In this document: positions 24,608 through 33,239 of the stretch, piece by piece
Layout of the letters: each line of letters begins with the position of its first letter
Numbering within the stretch: position 1 is the stretch's first letter
From: Planctomycetia bacterium
GTDB taxonomy: Bacteria; Planctomycetota; Planctomycetia; Pirellulales; JACPPG01
Direction: 5' to 3'
Length of the DNA stretch: 64,000 nucleotides
NCBI GenBank assembly: GCA_016191115.1
Contig: JACPPG010000044.1
Coordinates: forward strand, 62,001-126,000
The notes under the pieces: generated by a model
The model's input: the letters and a program-made list of their open reading frames with translations, nothing else
Told to the model about the DNA's origin: nothing
Database searches by the model: none
Position numbers and translations under genes: made by a program

Positions 24608-25744
24608 ATGAAGATCATCGACCGCTACCTTTTGCGGCAGTTTGTCCACGTGTGGGTGATCTGCTTTCTCAGCCTGACGGGCCTGTACTTCGTCCTGGAC
24701 ACGTTCAGCCACCTGGACGAGTTCTTGCGCTACGCGGAGAAGCAGGGCAGCCTGATGAAGCTAGTGGGGCAGTTGTACTTCTACCGCTCGATCGGCTTCT
24801 TCGAGCGGATTAGCGGCGTGATGTCGCTCATTGCCGCGATGTTCACCGTCACGTGGATTCAAAGGCACAACGAGCTCGTGGCGCTAATGGCGGCGGGCGT
24901 GCCACGTGCGCGGGTCGTCAAGCCGGTGATCGTCGCCTGCATCGCGATCGCGCTAGCGACCGCGGCCGGGCGCGAGCTTGTCATCCCGCGGATGCGCGAA
25001 GAGCTAAGCCGTGATTCCCGCGATTTGACCGGCGAGCAGGCCCGCACGTTCCGCCCGCGCTACGACAATCAGACGTCGATCTTGCTGCGCGGCAGTCAGA
25101 CGTTCGCCAATGAGAAGCGGATCGAGTCGCCCAGCTTTCTCCTGCCGCCGGAGATGGCGCAGTGGGGCACGCAGCTTTCCGCCGCCAACGCCTTCTATCA
25201 GCCGCCGCGCGACGGACACCCTGGCGGATACCTGTTGAAGGGCGTCACCGAACCCTCGAACCTCGCGAGCAGGGCGTCGCTGGCGCTCGGCGACAAACGG
25301 GTGGTCATCACGCCGCACGACGAGCCCTCGTGGCTCGCGCCGGATGAATGCTTCGTCACGAGCGACGTCACATTCGAGCAGCTCACCAGCGGCCAGCAGT
25401 GGCGGCAGTTCTCCTCGGCGGCGGAGATGATTGCCGGGCTGCACAACCCGAGCCTCGACTTCGGTCCCGACGTGCGCGTGGCCATTCACGTCCGCGTCGT
25501 GCAGCCGCTCATAGACGTGACGCTTCTGTTCCTGGGGCTTCCACTGGTGCTGTCTCGCGAGAGCCGCAACGTATTCTTGTCGATCGGCATGTGCGTCGTG
25601 CTGGTGAGCGTGTACTCGCTGACGGTATTGTCGTGCCAATATCTGGGCACGGTATACATGCTCAGTCCCGCGCTGTCGGCCTGGCTTCCCTTGATGGTCT
25701 ACATCCCGATTGCCGTGGCAATGTTCGAGCAGGCGCGGCGATAG
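24608..25744 (+). CDS. LptF/LptG family permease
   Basis: The 378-aa inner-membrane protein starts MKIIDRYLLRQFVHVWVI and has six predicted helices: three near residues 10-115 and three at the C-terminus, including VVQPLIDVTLLFLGLPLVLSR. A beta-rich periplasmic domain lies between them. The IIDRYLLRQF start and the PL.....L.....R..R block are family marks of the YjgP/YjgQ (LptF/LptG) proteins. These pull lipopolysaccharide from the inner membrane with LptB. One such permease is present here and its partner is not in the window. This supports a diderm envelope. ATG 24608 follows a gap of 287 bases without other genes. Confidence 0.85.
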   Translation: MKIIDRYLLRQFVHVWVICFLSLTGLYFVLDTFSHLDEFLRYAEKQGSLMKLVGQLYFYRSIGFFERISGVMSLIAAMFTVTWIQRHNELVALMAAGVPRARVVKPVIVACIAIALATAAGRELVIPRMREELSRDSRDLTGEQARTFRPRYDNQTSILLRGSQTFANEKRIESPSFLLPPEMAQWGTQLSAANAFYQPPRDGHPGGYLLKGVTEPSNLASRASLALGDKRVVITPHDEPSWLAPDECFVTSDVTFEQLTSGQQWRQFSSAAEMIAGLHNPSLDFGPDVRVAIHVRVVQPLIDVTLLFLGLPLVLSRESRNVFLSIGMCVVLVSVYSLTVLSCQYLGTVYMLSPALSAWLPLMVYIPIAVAMFEQARR

Positions 25745-25833
25745 GGCGCGAGCCGATTTACTTGCGGGACGGCGAAGCGCGACAGAGCTCCCGCTGAGCG
25801 CCTTGAACATCAAGGGCGGCGCGGCCGGCGAAG

Positions 25834-27336
25834 TTACGCCAACGCCTCGCCGATCACCTCGCCATCGACCAGCGGAAGCGGCCGACCCTGCATGTCGCGG
25901 ACGATTGTGTGGTGATCGATACCCAGCAGATGGTACATCGTGGCCAGCATGTCCTTGGGGCTTACCGGGCGGTCGGCCACGTCGCCGCCGTGCCGGTCCG
26001 AGGCGCCGACGACGCGGCCGCGGGCGGTGCCGCCGCCGGCCATCAGGGCCGAGTAGACCCGCGACCAGTGGTCGCGGCCGCCTCCTTCGACATTGGCGAT
26101 ATGCGGCGTGCGGCCGTGCTCGCTGGTGCAGACGACCAGTGTATCGTCGAGCATGCCGCGCCGATCGAGGTCCGCGATCAGGCCGTACCACGCCAAGTCG
26201 AGGCCCGGACAAAGCTCCTGGCGCATCCGCGGATAGTGGTTCCAGTGCGTGTCCCATCCGCTGCCAGCGAGCCCAAACTCATCCCAGAACACGGTCACCA
26301 TGCGGCTGCCGCCCTCGACCAGTCGCCGGGCCGCCAGGCAGGCCTGGCCAAACAACGTCTGGCCGTACATGGCGCGCGTGGCAGCCGGCTCGCGCCGCAC
26401 GTCGAGCGCGGCGCGCAGGTCATCCGACTCGAGCATCGAGTACGTCATCTGCCGGTAACGGTCGAACTGTCGGGCGCTCGTGGTGGCCGCGGCCAGGTCG
26501 GCACGGGCCTGGTCCAATTGCACCAACAGCGACCGCCGCCGGTCGAGCCGATCGAGCGTAATCTCCGCCTGTAGCGACGTCGCCGCCGGGACGACGAAAT
26601 GGCTATCCGGCGACAGGCCGATGTACGGGTCGTTGTCGTCGAACCGCTGCTGCTGCAGCGTCTTGGTAAGACCTTTGGTTGCTTCGCCGACGAAATCGGT
26701 CCAGATCGGGTCGTACTCGCTCCCCAGGAAGGCGGCATAAGGTCCGGCCCGCGGCACTTCACCCACCCGGCGACTGCTGAAGCGGAACGGCAGCGCCAGA
26801 TTGTTCGGCATGCGGCGGCCGGGGGCCCGGGGGCGCTGCGACTCGATGTAGTCCACGACCGAGCCGAAGAACGGCCAGTGCCGCGCGTCGCGCGGGCTGA
26901 GCTCCATCGGCACGTCGATCGAAGGCACGCCGGTGAGCGCGAACGCGACGCCATGCACCGGATACGGATGCGTCACCGAGCGAAGCACCGTCGTGCGGTC
27001 CATCACCTTCGCGAAGTTAGGCAATAGCTCGCACACGTCGCAGCCCGGCAGGCTGGAGGGGATCGATCCCAGTTCGCCGCGGATTTCGACGGGGGCGTTT
27101 GGCTTGGGATCGACGAACTCGATCTGGCTCGGCGAACCGTAGAGGTGCAAGAGGATGACGGCCTTGGCGCGGCCGAAGGAGCGCGGCCGCTCATGGCCGG
27201 CGGCCGCGGCGGCGTCTTGCAGCCGCACGAGATCGGCCAGCCCCAAGCCCGCCAGGCCCAGGCCGCCCGCGCGCAACAGCTCGCGTCGCGAGATGCCGTC
27301 GCAGGCGGTTCGTGTTGAGCCGAGGATGCGGAGCAT
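25834..27336 (-). CDS. DUF1501 (sulfatase-like) exported protein
   Basis: This 500-aa protein has a twin-arginine-like leader (SRRELLRAGGLGLAGLGLADLV). The DUF1501 blocks include AKAVILLHLYGSPSQIEFVDPKPNAP, RTTVLRSVTHPYPVHG, DTHWNHYPRMRQ, LDDTLVVCTSEHGRTP, GGGRDHW, ALMAGGG and DMLATMYHLLGID. The family is very abundant in planctomycetes and adopts an alkaline-phosphatase/sulfatase-like fold. Its partner is usually a DUF1549/DUF1553 protein encoded next door. No such partner is present here, so this copy is solitary. The usual metal-binding Asp/His positions of the sulfatase fold appear to be partly kept (SEHGRTP, GGGRDHW). Its substrate is unknown. Confidence 0.9.
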   Translation of the reverse strand: MLRILGSTRTACDGISRRELLRAGGLGLAGLGLADLVRLQDAAAAAGHERPRSFGRAKAVILLHLYGSPSQIEFVDPKPNAPVEIRGELGSIPSSLPGCDVCELLPNFAKVMDRTTVLRSVTHPYPVHGVAFALTGVPSIDVPMELSPRDARHWPFFGSVVDYIESQRPRAPGRRMPNNLALPFRFSSRRVGEVPRAGPYAAFLGSEYDPIWTDFVGEATKGLTKTLQQQRFDDNDPYIGLSPDSHFVVPAATSLQAEITLDRLDRRRSLLVQLDQARADLAAATTSARQFDRYRQMTYSMLESDDLRAALDVRREPAATRAMYGQTLFGQACLAARRLVEGGSRMVTVFWDEFGLAGSGWDTHWNHYPRMRQELCPGLDLAWYGLIADLDRRGMLDDTLVVCTSEHGRTPHIANVEGGGRDHWSRVYSALMAGGGTARGRVVGASDRHGGDVADRPVSPKDMLATMYHLLGIDHHTIVRDMQGRPLPLVDGEVIGEALA

Positions 27337-27446
27337 GGAATCGTTGCCGCGCGGGTGGTGCTGGCGGCGGGCGTCACCATGGCCCGTCGAATCGTGATCG
27401 TACCAGAGTTTGAAGCGGCCCGGCTAGCTGCGGCGCGCTGAAATAG

Positions 27447-27475
27447 TTGACAAAGGTTCAGTTAAGGGCCATGAT
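27447..27475 (+). promoter_or_regulatory. sigma-70-like promoter for the methyltransferase gene
   Basis: TTGACA (27447-27452), 17 bases, then CATGAT (27470-27475). It lies 40 bases before the GTG start of the methyltransferase, which has AAGGAGG at six bases. It fits the only gene on this strand. Confidence 0.5.
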
Positions 27476-27514
27476 GCCTCTCGCTCCGCCCGAGCGACGC
27501 AAGGAGGACTCAAC

Positions 27515-28453
27515 GTGGCGACCGTGGCACCCGTGGAAGTTCACAATCGATTGTTCTCAGTCTACCAGGTTGATGCGTTCGATTGGCTGCGCCGGCGGCG
27601 GCAGAATTCCATCCACGCGGTCGTGACCGACCCTCCGTACGGCCTTCTGGAATACACGTCGACCGAGCTGGCGAAGCTCAAGCGGGGCCGCGGCGGCGTG
27701 TGGCGGATTCCCCCGTCGGCCGACGGGGCGAAGCGCCGCCCACTGCCGCGGTTCACCGTGCTGACCGACCGCGACAAGAACGCGCTACGCGACTTCTTCG
27801 GCCAGTTCGCCGAGGCGCTATTCCCGGTGTTGGTGCCAGGCGGGCATGTGTTCGTGGCCACCAATCCGCTGGTCTCGCATCTGGCGTACGGACCCTTGAT
27901 CGAGCGCGGTTTCGAGCCGCGTGGAGAAATCATCCGCATTGTGCGCCGGTTGCGTGGCGGCGATCGACCAAAGAACGCCCACCTTGAGTTCCGCGATGTG
28001 TCCGTGCTGCCGAAGTCCTGCTGGGAGCCGTGGGGGCTCTTCCGCAAGCCGTGCGAGGGACGGGTGCAGGACAACCTGCGCAAGTGGGGCACGGGCGGGC
28101 TGCGCCGCATCTCCGACGCGGAGCCATTTCGCGACTTGATCTTTTCGGCCCCGACGCACCGCAGCGAGCACCGGCTGGCGCCGCACCCATCGCTCAAGCC
28201 GCAACACTTCTTGCGGCAGATCGTCCGCGCGGCCTTGCCGCTGGGCCGCGGCACGATCCTGGACCCGTTCATGGGTTCCGGCTCCACTATCGCGGCAGCG
28301 GACGCCGCAGGACTCAAGAGCATCGGCCTCGAACGCGAACCCGAATACTTCCAGATGGCGGAAGGGGCAATTCCAAAGCTCGCGGCCCTGCCCGCTACTC
28401 CCCCATCACGTACGCGAACATCAGCGGCGCCACGATCGAGGCGTCGGAGTTGA
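27515..28453 (+). CDS. site-specific DNA methyltransferase (N4-C or N6-A), solitary
   Basis: The 312-aa enzyme transfers a methyl group from SAM to an exocyclic amino group in DNA. The catalytic motif TDPPYG (residues 38-43) precedes the SAM-binding motif I DPFMGSG (250-256), the order of the beta class. The region between them is the target-recognition part. A GTG start at 27515 follows AAGGAGG, and a promoter lies just upstream. No restriction gene is adjacent, so it looks like an orphan modification enzyme. The last 59 bases overlap the end of the deoxyhypusine-synthase-like gene on the other strand. The tail is Arg/Ser-rich and poorly conserved in appearance. Confidence 0.88.
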   Translation: MATVAPVEVHNRLFSVYQVDAFDWLRRRRQNSIHAVVTDPPYGLLEYTSTELAKLKRGRGGVWRIPPSADGAKRRPLPRFTVLTDRDKNALRDFFGQFAEALFPVLVPGGHVFVATNPLVSHLAYGPLIERGFEPRGEIIRIVRRLRGGDRPKNAHLEFRDVSVLPKSCWEPWGLFRKPCEGRVQDNLRKWGTGGLRRISDAEPFRDLIFSAPTHRSEHRLAPHPSLKPQHFLRQIVRAALPLGRGTILDPFMGSGSTIAAADAAGLKSIGLEREPEYFQMAEGAIPKLAALPATPPSRTRTSAAPRSRRRS

Positions 28454-29357
28454 TCATGAATTTCGGGGCGTCGCGGTCGAGCTTCCACCAGGTGATCTTC
28501 TCGTTGGGGACGGCGCCTGAGTACGAGCCGAACGACGTCGTCGAGTCGGAAATCTGGCAGAAGTAGCTCCACAGCCGCACGTCCTTTTCCAGGTCCTGGA
28601 TGATCAACGGCACCGCGCAGATGGCGAAGTCGCCGGCGATGCCGCCCCCGATCTGGAAGAAGCCGATCTTCGACTGCTCGACGTTCGCCAGGTACCAGCG
28701 GACCAGGTGCTCCATCTGCTGCGTGCCGCTTTTCACGGCCTGGTGCGTTTTCACGCGCCCTTCGAGCGCGCGGGCGGCGAAGATGTTGCCCAGGGTCGAA
28801 TCCTCGTAGCCTGGCGTGTAGACCGGGATCTTCATGTCGTAGGCGGCCCACACCCAGGAGTGCTCCTTGGGAACCTGGCGGACCTTTTCCAGCACGCCGT
28901 CGCTGATCAGGCGGTAGAAGTACTCGTGCGGGAAGTACGACTGGCCGCGATCGGCCGCCTCGGACCAGTACTCGAGCAGCTTCCCCTCGATGTGGCGGAT
29001 GACGGTCTCCGGGATGCAGGTGTCGGTGACGCGGTTGAAGCCCTGGTCGCGCAGCTTCACTTCGTCGTCGGGCGACAGGTCGCGGTAGTGCGGCACCATG
29101 CAGTATTCGCCGTGGGCCACGAGATTGAAGATGTCCTCCTCGAAATTGGCCGCCGTGCAGGAAATGGCGTGCACTTTGCCGGCGCGGATCATGCGCGAAA
29201 GCGAGATGCCCAATTCGGCCGTGCTCATGGCGCCGGCCATGGCCAGGAGCATCTTTCCCCCGTCGTCGAGATGCTTCTTCCACGCCCGGGCCGCCTCGAC
29301 GGTCTCTCGGGCGTTAAAGTGCCGGAAGTGATGATCCATGAATTGGGAGATCGACAT
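28395..29357 (-). CDS. deoxyhypusine synthase family protein
   Basis: The 320-aa protein fits the deoxyhypusine synthase fold (NAD-dependent transfer of aminobutyl from spermidine). Landmarks are MLLAMAGAMSTAELGISLSRMI, CTAANFEEDIFNLVAH, PVYTPGYEDSTLG, IGFFQIGGGIAGDF and NEKITWWKL. The lysine in WWKL (about 292) sits at the position of the human enzyme's covalent Lys in SWGKI. Bacteria lack eIF5A, so bacterial members more likely make homospermidine-type polyamines or modify another acceptor. The gene is transcribed opposite to the methyltransferase and overlaps its end by 59 bases. ATG 29357 is the first conserved start. Confidence 0.85.
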   Translation of the reverse strand: MSISQFMDHHFRHFNARETVEAARAWKKHLDDGGKMLLAMAGAMSTAELGISLSRMIRAGKVHAISCTAANFEEDIFNLVAHGEYCMVPHYRDLSPDDEVKLRDQGFNRVTDTCIPETVIRHIEGKLLEYWSEAADRGQSYFPHEYFYRLISDGVLEKVRQVPKEHSWVWAAYDMKIPVYTPGYEDSTLGNIFAARALEGRVKTHQAVKSGTQQMEHLVRWYLANVEQSKIGFFQIGGGIAGDFAICAVPLIIQDLEKDVRLWSYFCQISDSTTSFGSYSGAVPNEKITWWKLDRDAPKFMINSDASIVAPLMFAYVMGE

Positions 29358-29405
29358 GGGAGAGCCTCACAAGGATTAAACGCCCAGCTCACGTGCCGCC
29401 ACGGC

Positions 29406-29455
29406 GTGTGCCACGGCTTCGCGGTGTGCCACGGCTTCGCAGAAGCCGTGCGAAG
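29406..29455. repeat. short tandem repeat with partial palindrome
   Basis: GTGTGCCACGGCTTCGC occurs twice (29406-29422 and 29424-29440), followed by GAAGCCGTGCGAAGC, the reverse complement of part of the unit. It lies in the 200-base gap between the deoxyhypusine-synthase-like gene and the phosphorylase gene. No gene is seen there. Confidence 0.6.
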
Positions 29456-29564
29456 CGTTAACGGACTTCGGCATGCTCGCTGAGTCTGGGTGGCGCGGCA
29501 CGGCTTGTCCTATCGGCCAAGTCGTGGCACGCAAACTTCTTGTGTCCGTGGGCAATTCCGTCAG

Positions 29565-29586
29565 GCGTCCGCATTTTAGCGGACGC
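29565..29586 (-). terminator. hairpin spanning the phosphorylase stop codon
   Basis: GCGTCCGC and GCGGACGC form a perfect 8-bp stem whose 6-base loop holds the phosphorylase stop codon. There is no T-run, so it may be a pause site or a stability hairpin and not a full intrinsic terminator. Confidence 0.35.
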
Positions 29587-31774
29587 TCATTTCGCAGCTT
29601 AAGCCGCCGGCGGCGGGCAGGTACGAGTGCCGCACGTAGTCCATCACCATGCGATGGGCGCTGAAGCGCCAGGCGAGCGAGCTGATCGAGTTCATCATCC
29701 GGCGGATCCACAGCCGCGGCAGACCGTCCACGTCCCGATCGTAGTAGAGCGGAATCACTTCCTGCTCCAGCACGCGATACAGGTCCTCGCCGTCGCGGCG
29801 GTCGTTCACTTGCTCGGAAACGTGGCTCGTGCCCTTGCCGATGGCGAAGCCGTTGGCGCCGTCGTAGGCCTCGGCCCACCACCCGTCGAGCACCGACAGG
29901 TTCAAACCGCCGTTGAGCACGGCCTTCTGGCCGCTCGTGCCGGAGGCCTCTAGCGGGCGGCGCGGGTTGTTGAGCCACACGTCGACCCCCTGCACCAGGT
30001 GCCGGCAGACGTTGATGTCGTAGTCCTCGATGAACGCCACCCGCGAGGCGAAACGGTCGTCCATCCGCAGGTTGGCGATCCGCTTGATCAACTGCTTGCC
30101 GGGCTCGTCGGCCGGGTGCGCCTTGCCGGCGAACACGATCTGGATCGGCCGCTCCGGGTCGGACAGCAGGTCGTTGAACCGGTCCAGGTCGCTCAGGATC
30201 AGGTCGGCCCGCTTGTACGTGGCGAAGCGGCGGGCAAAGCCGATCGTCAGCACGTTGGGATCGAGCATGTTGCGGGCCGCTTCGATCGACTCGTCGCTCT
30301 CGCCGCGGCGGCGGCGCTGCCGGCTGACGCGGCGGCGGACGAACGCCAGCAGCAGGTTCTTCAGCGTGTGATGGATCTCCCACAGCTCGCCCGGATCGAC
30401 CGTCTGGATGAGCTGCCAGACTTCCGGTTCGCCCATCCGCAGCCACCATTTGACCGGGAAGACGCGGTCGTACAGTTGCTGCATCTGCCAGGCCAGCCAA
30501 CTGCGGACGTGGACGCCGTTGGTGATGTGGCCGATGGGGATCTCTTCCTCGACGCGCCACGGCCACAGATGGGCCCACATGCGGCGCGACACGTGGCCGT
30601 GCAAGGCGCTTACGGCGTTGGCGCGGCGCGACAGCTTGAGCGCCAGCACCGTCATGCAGAACGTCTCTCCCTCGTTCTGCGGCTCGACGCGGCCCAGCCC
30701 CATCAATTGCTGGAAGGAAATGCCCAAACGGTCGCGTAGCGGCCCCAAGTGCTCCTCGATCAGCCCGCCGTCGAAGCGATCGTGGCCGGCGGGCACCGGC
30801 GTGTGAGTCGTGAAGACGGTGCGCTGGGCGACGTCGCGCAGGGCCTCGTCGAACGACAGACCGTCGGTCTCCATCATTTCGCGAATCACTTCCAGCGTGG
30901 CGAAGGCGCTATGCCCTTCGTTAAGATGGTAAACGCCGGGGGTGATTCCCAAGGCGTGCAGTGCCCGCACGCCGCCGACGCCCAGCACCAGCTCCTGGCG
31001 GATGCGGGTGCGGTGGTCGCCGCCGTACAGCCGGCTCGTAAGCTCCCGGTCCTCTGGGTTATTGCCCTCCACGTCGCAGTCGAGCAGATACAAGTGTACG
31101 CGGCCGACGTGCATCAGCCACACCTTGGCCAATAGCGGGCCATCGCGGGTCTCGATCGTGACGCTGATCGGCTTGCCGTTCGGATCGACGGCCGGCCGCA
31201 TCGGCAGGTTCTCGACCTTGGTGGCAATGTATTCCTCGACCTGATAGCCGTTGATGTCCAGGTGCTGCTTGAAATAGCCCTGATCGTAGTACAGTCCGAC
31301 GGCGATGAACGGCACGCTCAAGTCGCTCGCGCTTTTCACGTGGTCGCCGGACAGCACGCCCAGGCCGCCCGAGTAGATCGGCACCGACTCGTGCATGCCG
31401 AACTCGGCGGAGAAGTAGGCGACGGGCTTTCCGCCCAGCACGCCGGTATGGGCCACCGCCCAGCTATTGGCGGTGGCCAGGTATTCCTTCAACCGGCGGA
31501 AGGCCTGGTTGATGCGGCTGTGCAGCACCAGTTCGCTGGCGCGCATTTCCAGCCGCTCGGCCGTGAATTCCGCGAGCAAGGCAATCGGATTGTGGTCCAA
31601 CTGCCGCCAGCGGATCGGGTCCAGATCGCGATATAACTCCACGACCTCCGGGTGCCAGCTCCACCACAGGTTGTTGGCCAGGGCCAGCAGTTTGTCGTAG
31701 ATCGACTCGTACTCGACTCCACCCTTCGGCAAGCCCTCAGTGGCTCTGCCCGGCGCGACTTCCGTCCGGCTCAT
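29576..31774 (-). CDS. glgP: alpha-glucan phosphorylase (GT35)
   Basis: The 732-aa enzyme releases glucose-1-phosphate from glycogen or maltodextrin. It belongs to the archaeal/bacterial alpha-glucan phosphorylase type, shorter than E. coli GlgP. The N-terminal NLWWSWHPEV region is present. Conserved blocks are PVAYFSAEFGMHESVPIYSGGLGVLSGDHVKSASDLSVP, HLNEGHSAF, FTTHTPVPAGHD and GFARRFATYKRADL. The PLP-lysine motif is EASGTSGQKAVLNGGLNLSVLDGWW. The C-terminal part continues to 732 with no other domain. It is the only polysaccharide enzyme in the window. ATG 31774 lies about 110 bases from the nearby 28-bp inverted repeat. Confidence 0.92.
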   Translation of the reverse strand: MSRTEVAPGRATEGLPKGGVEYESIYDKLLALANNLWWSWHPEVVELYRDLDPIRWRQLDHNPIALLAEFTAERLEMRASELVLHSRINQAFRRLKEYLATANSWAVAHTGVLGGKPVAYFSAEFGMHESVPIYSGGLGVLSGDHVKSASDLSVPFIAVGLYYDQGYFKQHLDINGYQVEEYIATKVENLPMRPAVDPNGKPISVTIETRDGPLLAKVWLMHVGRVHLYLLDCDVEGNNPEDRELTSRLYGGDHRTRIRQELVLGVGGVRALHALGITPGVYHLNEGHSAFATLEVIREMMETDGLSFDEALRDVAQRTVFTTHTPVPAGHDRFDGGLIEEHLGPLRDRLGISFQQLMGLGRVEPQNEGETFCMTVLALKLSRRANAVSALHGHVSRRMWAHLWPWRVEEEIPIGHITNGVHVRSWLAWQMQQLYDRVFPVKWWLRMGEPEVWQLIQTVDPGELWEIHHTLKNLLLAFVRRRVSRQRRRRGESDESIEAARNMLDPNVLTIGFARRFATYKRADLILSDLDRFNDLLSDPERPIQIVFAGKAHPADEPGKQLIKRIANLRMDDRFASRVAFIEDYDINVCRHLVQGVDVWLNNPRRPLEASGTSGQKAVLNGGLNLSVLDGWWAEAYDGANGFAIGKGTSHVSEQVNDRRDGEDLYRVLEQEVIPLYYDRDVDGLPRLWIRRMMNSISSLAWRFSAHRMVMDYVRHSYLPAAGGLSCEMSVR

Positions 31775-31882
31775 CGATGACCATCCTTCGTTACAGGCGA
31801 CCCCGGGAGTGCCTTCGCCGACAAACTCGGTAATTCTAGCAATTTATCGGCCGCGTAGCGACCCCAACGCCCGCCACCGGCC

Positions 31883-31974
31883 CCCTGTAGGAGGCGACTC
31901 CCGTCGCCGATGCGCCGACGCGCGATTCACCCAAACTCCAGGGCGTTCGGCGACGGGAGACGCCTCCTACAGGG
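31883..31974. repeat. 28-bp near-perfect inverted repeat
   Basis: CCCTGTAGGAGGCGACTCCC on the left pairs with the right arm (31947-31974) over 28 bases with one mismatch. The loop is 36 bases. It lies in the 307-base divergent gap between the phosphorylase and the acyl-CoA dehydrogenase-like genes. Nothing else is seen in that gap. Confidence 0.85.
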
Positions 31975-32081
31975 TTGTTGCCGAACGGAGTGGATACTCC
32001 GTCCGAAGGCGACTCGACAGCTTGCCTCGCCATGCCCTACAGTGAGCCTCGGCTCTCGAAAAAATCGCGGCACACAGCTCC

Positions 32082-33161
32082 ATGACCGCATCGACCAAAA
32101 TTACTTCCCCCGACCACCCGGCGCTTGCCGAACTGTGCCAGGCGCTGGCCGAACGGGCCGATGCGCTCGACGTGGCGGGCACCTGGCCCAGCGAGCAGTT
32201 GCGGCTGTTGGCCGACTATGGCGTGTACGAGTGGTTCGTTCCGCGCGAGTGGGGCGGCCAGGCGTGGAGCGACGCCGACACGATCCGCGGCTACCTGCGC
32301 TTGAGCGCCGCGTGCCTGACCACCACCTTCATCATCACGCAGCGCAGCGGCGCGTGCCAGCGGATCGCCGAAGGCGCGAGCCCGCGCAAGGCCGAGCTTC
32401 TGCCCCCCTTGGCCTCCGGCGAGCGGTTCGCCACGGTCGGCATCTCGCACCTCACGACCAGCCGCCGGCACCTGGCGCGGCCCGTTCTGGCGGCCGTCGA
32501 GACCGACCGCGGTTACGCGCTCGACGGGTACAGCCCGTGGGTAACGGGCGGAGCGCATGCCGATTGGATCGTCACCGGCGCGACCTTGGCCGATGGCCGG
32601 CAGATCCTGGTAGCGGTGCCGACCGACCTGGCCGGCGTCACTGCCGATGAGCCCGCGCGGCTCGTGGGCCTTTCCGCCAGTCACACAGGCGCCGTGCGAT
32701 TCCGCAATGTCGAGCTCTCGCGCGACTGGCTGCTGGCCGGGCCGATCGAGAACGTCATGGCCGGAGGCATCGGCGCCAACACCGGCGGATTGCAAACGTC
32801 GACCCTGGCGATCGGCCTGGCGTCGACGGCGATTCGTTATCTCGCGCGCGAAGCGGAGGCGCGATCCGATCTCGCGGAGCCGGCCGCGGCGCTGGCGCGC
32901 GACGCCGCCGCGGCCGAGAAGGACTTGCTGGCCCTGGCACTGGGCAATTCGTCGTGTACGGCCCAGGACCTGCGCTACCGCGCCAACAGCCTGGCGCTGC
33001 GCGCCACGCAAGCCGCGCTCACCGCGGCCAAGGGAACGGGCTATGTCGCCGGGCATCCGGCAGGCCGCTGGTGCCGGGAGGCGCTCTTCTTCCTGGTCTG
33101 GAGCTGCCCCCAGCCGGTGGCGAACCAGGCGCTATGCGATCTGGCGGGGTTGGGGGAATAG
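32082..33161 (+). CDS. acyl-CoA dehydrogenase-like flavoprotein
   Basis: The 359-aa protein has the three-part acyl-CoA dehydrogenase layout. The N-terminal helical part includes LRLLADYGVYEWFVPREWGGQ. A middle barrel holds FATVGISHLTT and VTGGAHADWIVTGATL, where the WVTGG turn is typical of the flavin site. The helical C-terminus has the GGIGANTGGLQTSTLAIGLAS and GTGYVAGHPAGRWCREALF blocks. The usual catalytic Glu is not obvious, and the domain is shorter than classic members (about 380). It may act on non-CoA substrates, as in flavin-dependent hydroxylase relatives. Its neighbours do not show a fatty-acid operon. It is convergent with the next gene. Confidence 0.7.
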   Translation: MTASTKITSPDHPALAELCQALAERADALDVAGTWPSEQLRLLADYGVYEWFVPREWGGQAWSDADTIRGYLRLSAACLTTTFIITQRSGACQRIAEGASPRKAELLPPLASGERFATVGISHLTTSRRHLARPVLAAVETDRGYALDGYSPWVTGGAHADWIVTGATLADGRQILVAVPTDLAGVTADEPARLVGLSASHTGAVRFRNVELSRDWLLAGPIENVMAGGIGANTGGLQTSTLAIGLASTAIRYLAREAEARSDLAEPAAALARDAAAAEKDLLALALGNSSCTAQDLRYRANSLALRATQAALTAAKGTGYVAGHPAGRWCREALFFLVWSCPQPVANQALCDLAGLGE

Positions 33162-33168
33162 CGGGAAG

Positions 33169-33220
33169 AATGATGAATGGAAGAAGAACGCCGCGCGTGC
33201 CTCCTCCTCCATTCATCATT
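33169..33220. terminator. hairpin between convergent genes
   Basis: AATGATGAATGGA (33169-33181) pairs perfectly with TCCATTCATCATT (33208-33220). It lies eight bases after the acyl-CoA dehydrogenase-like stop and close to the opposing DUF6263-like stop. The related words ATTCATCATTCCGCATT occur both here (33218 onward) and near 36535, so it is also a dispersed repeat. It could serve as a shared terminator. Confidence 0.5.
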
Positions 33221-33239
33221 CATCATTCCGCATTCATCA

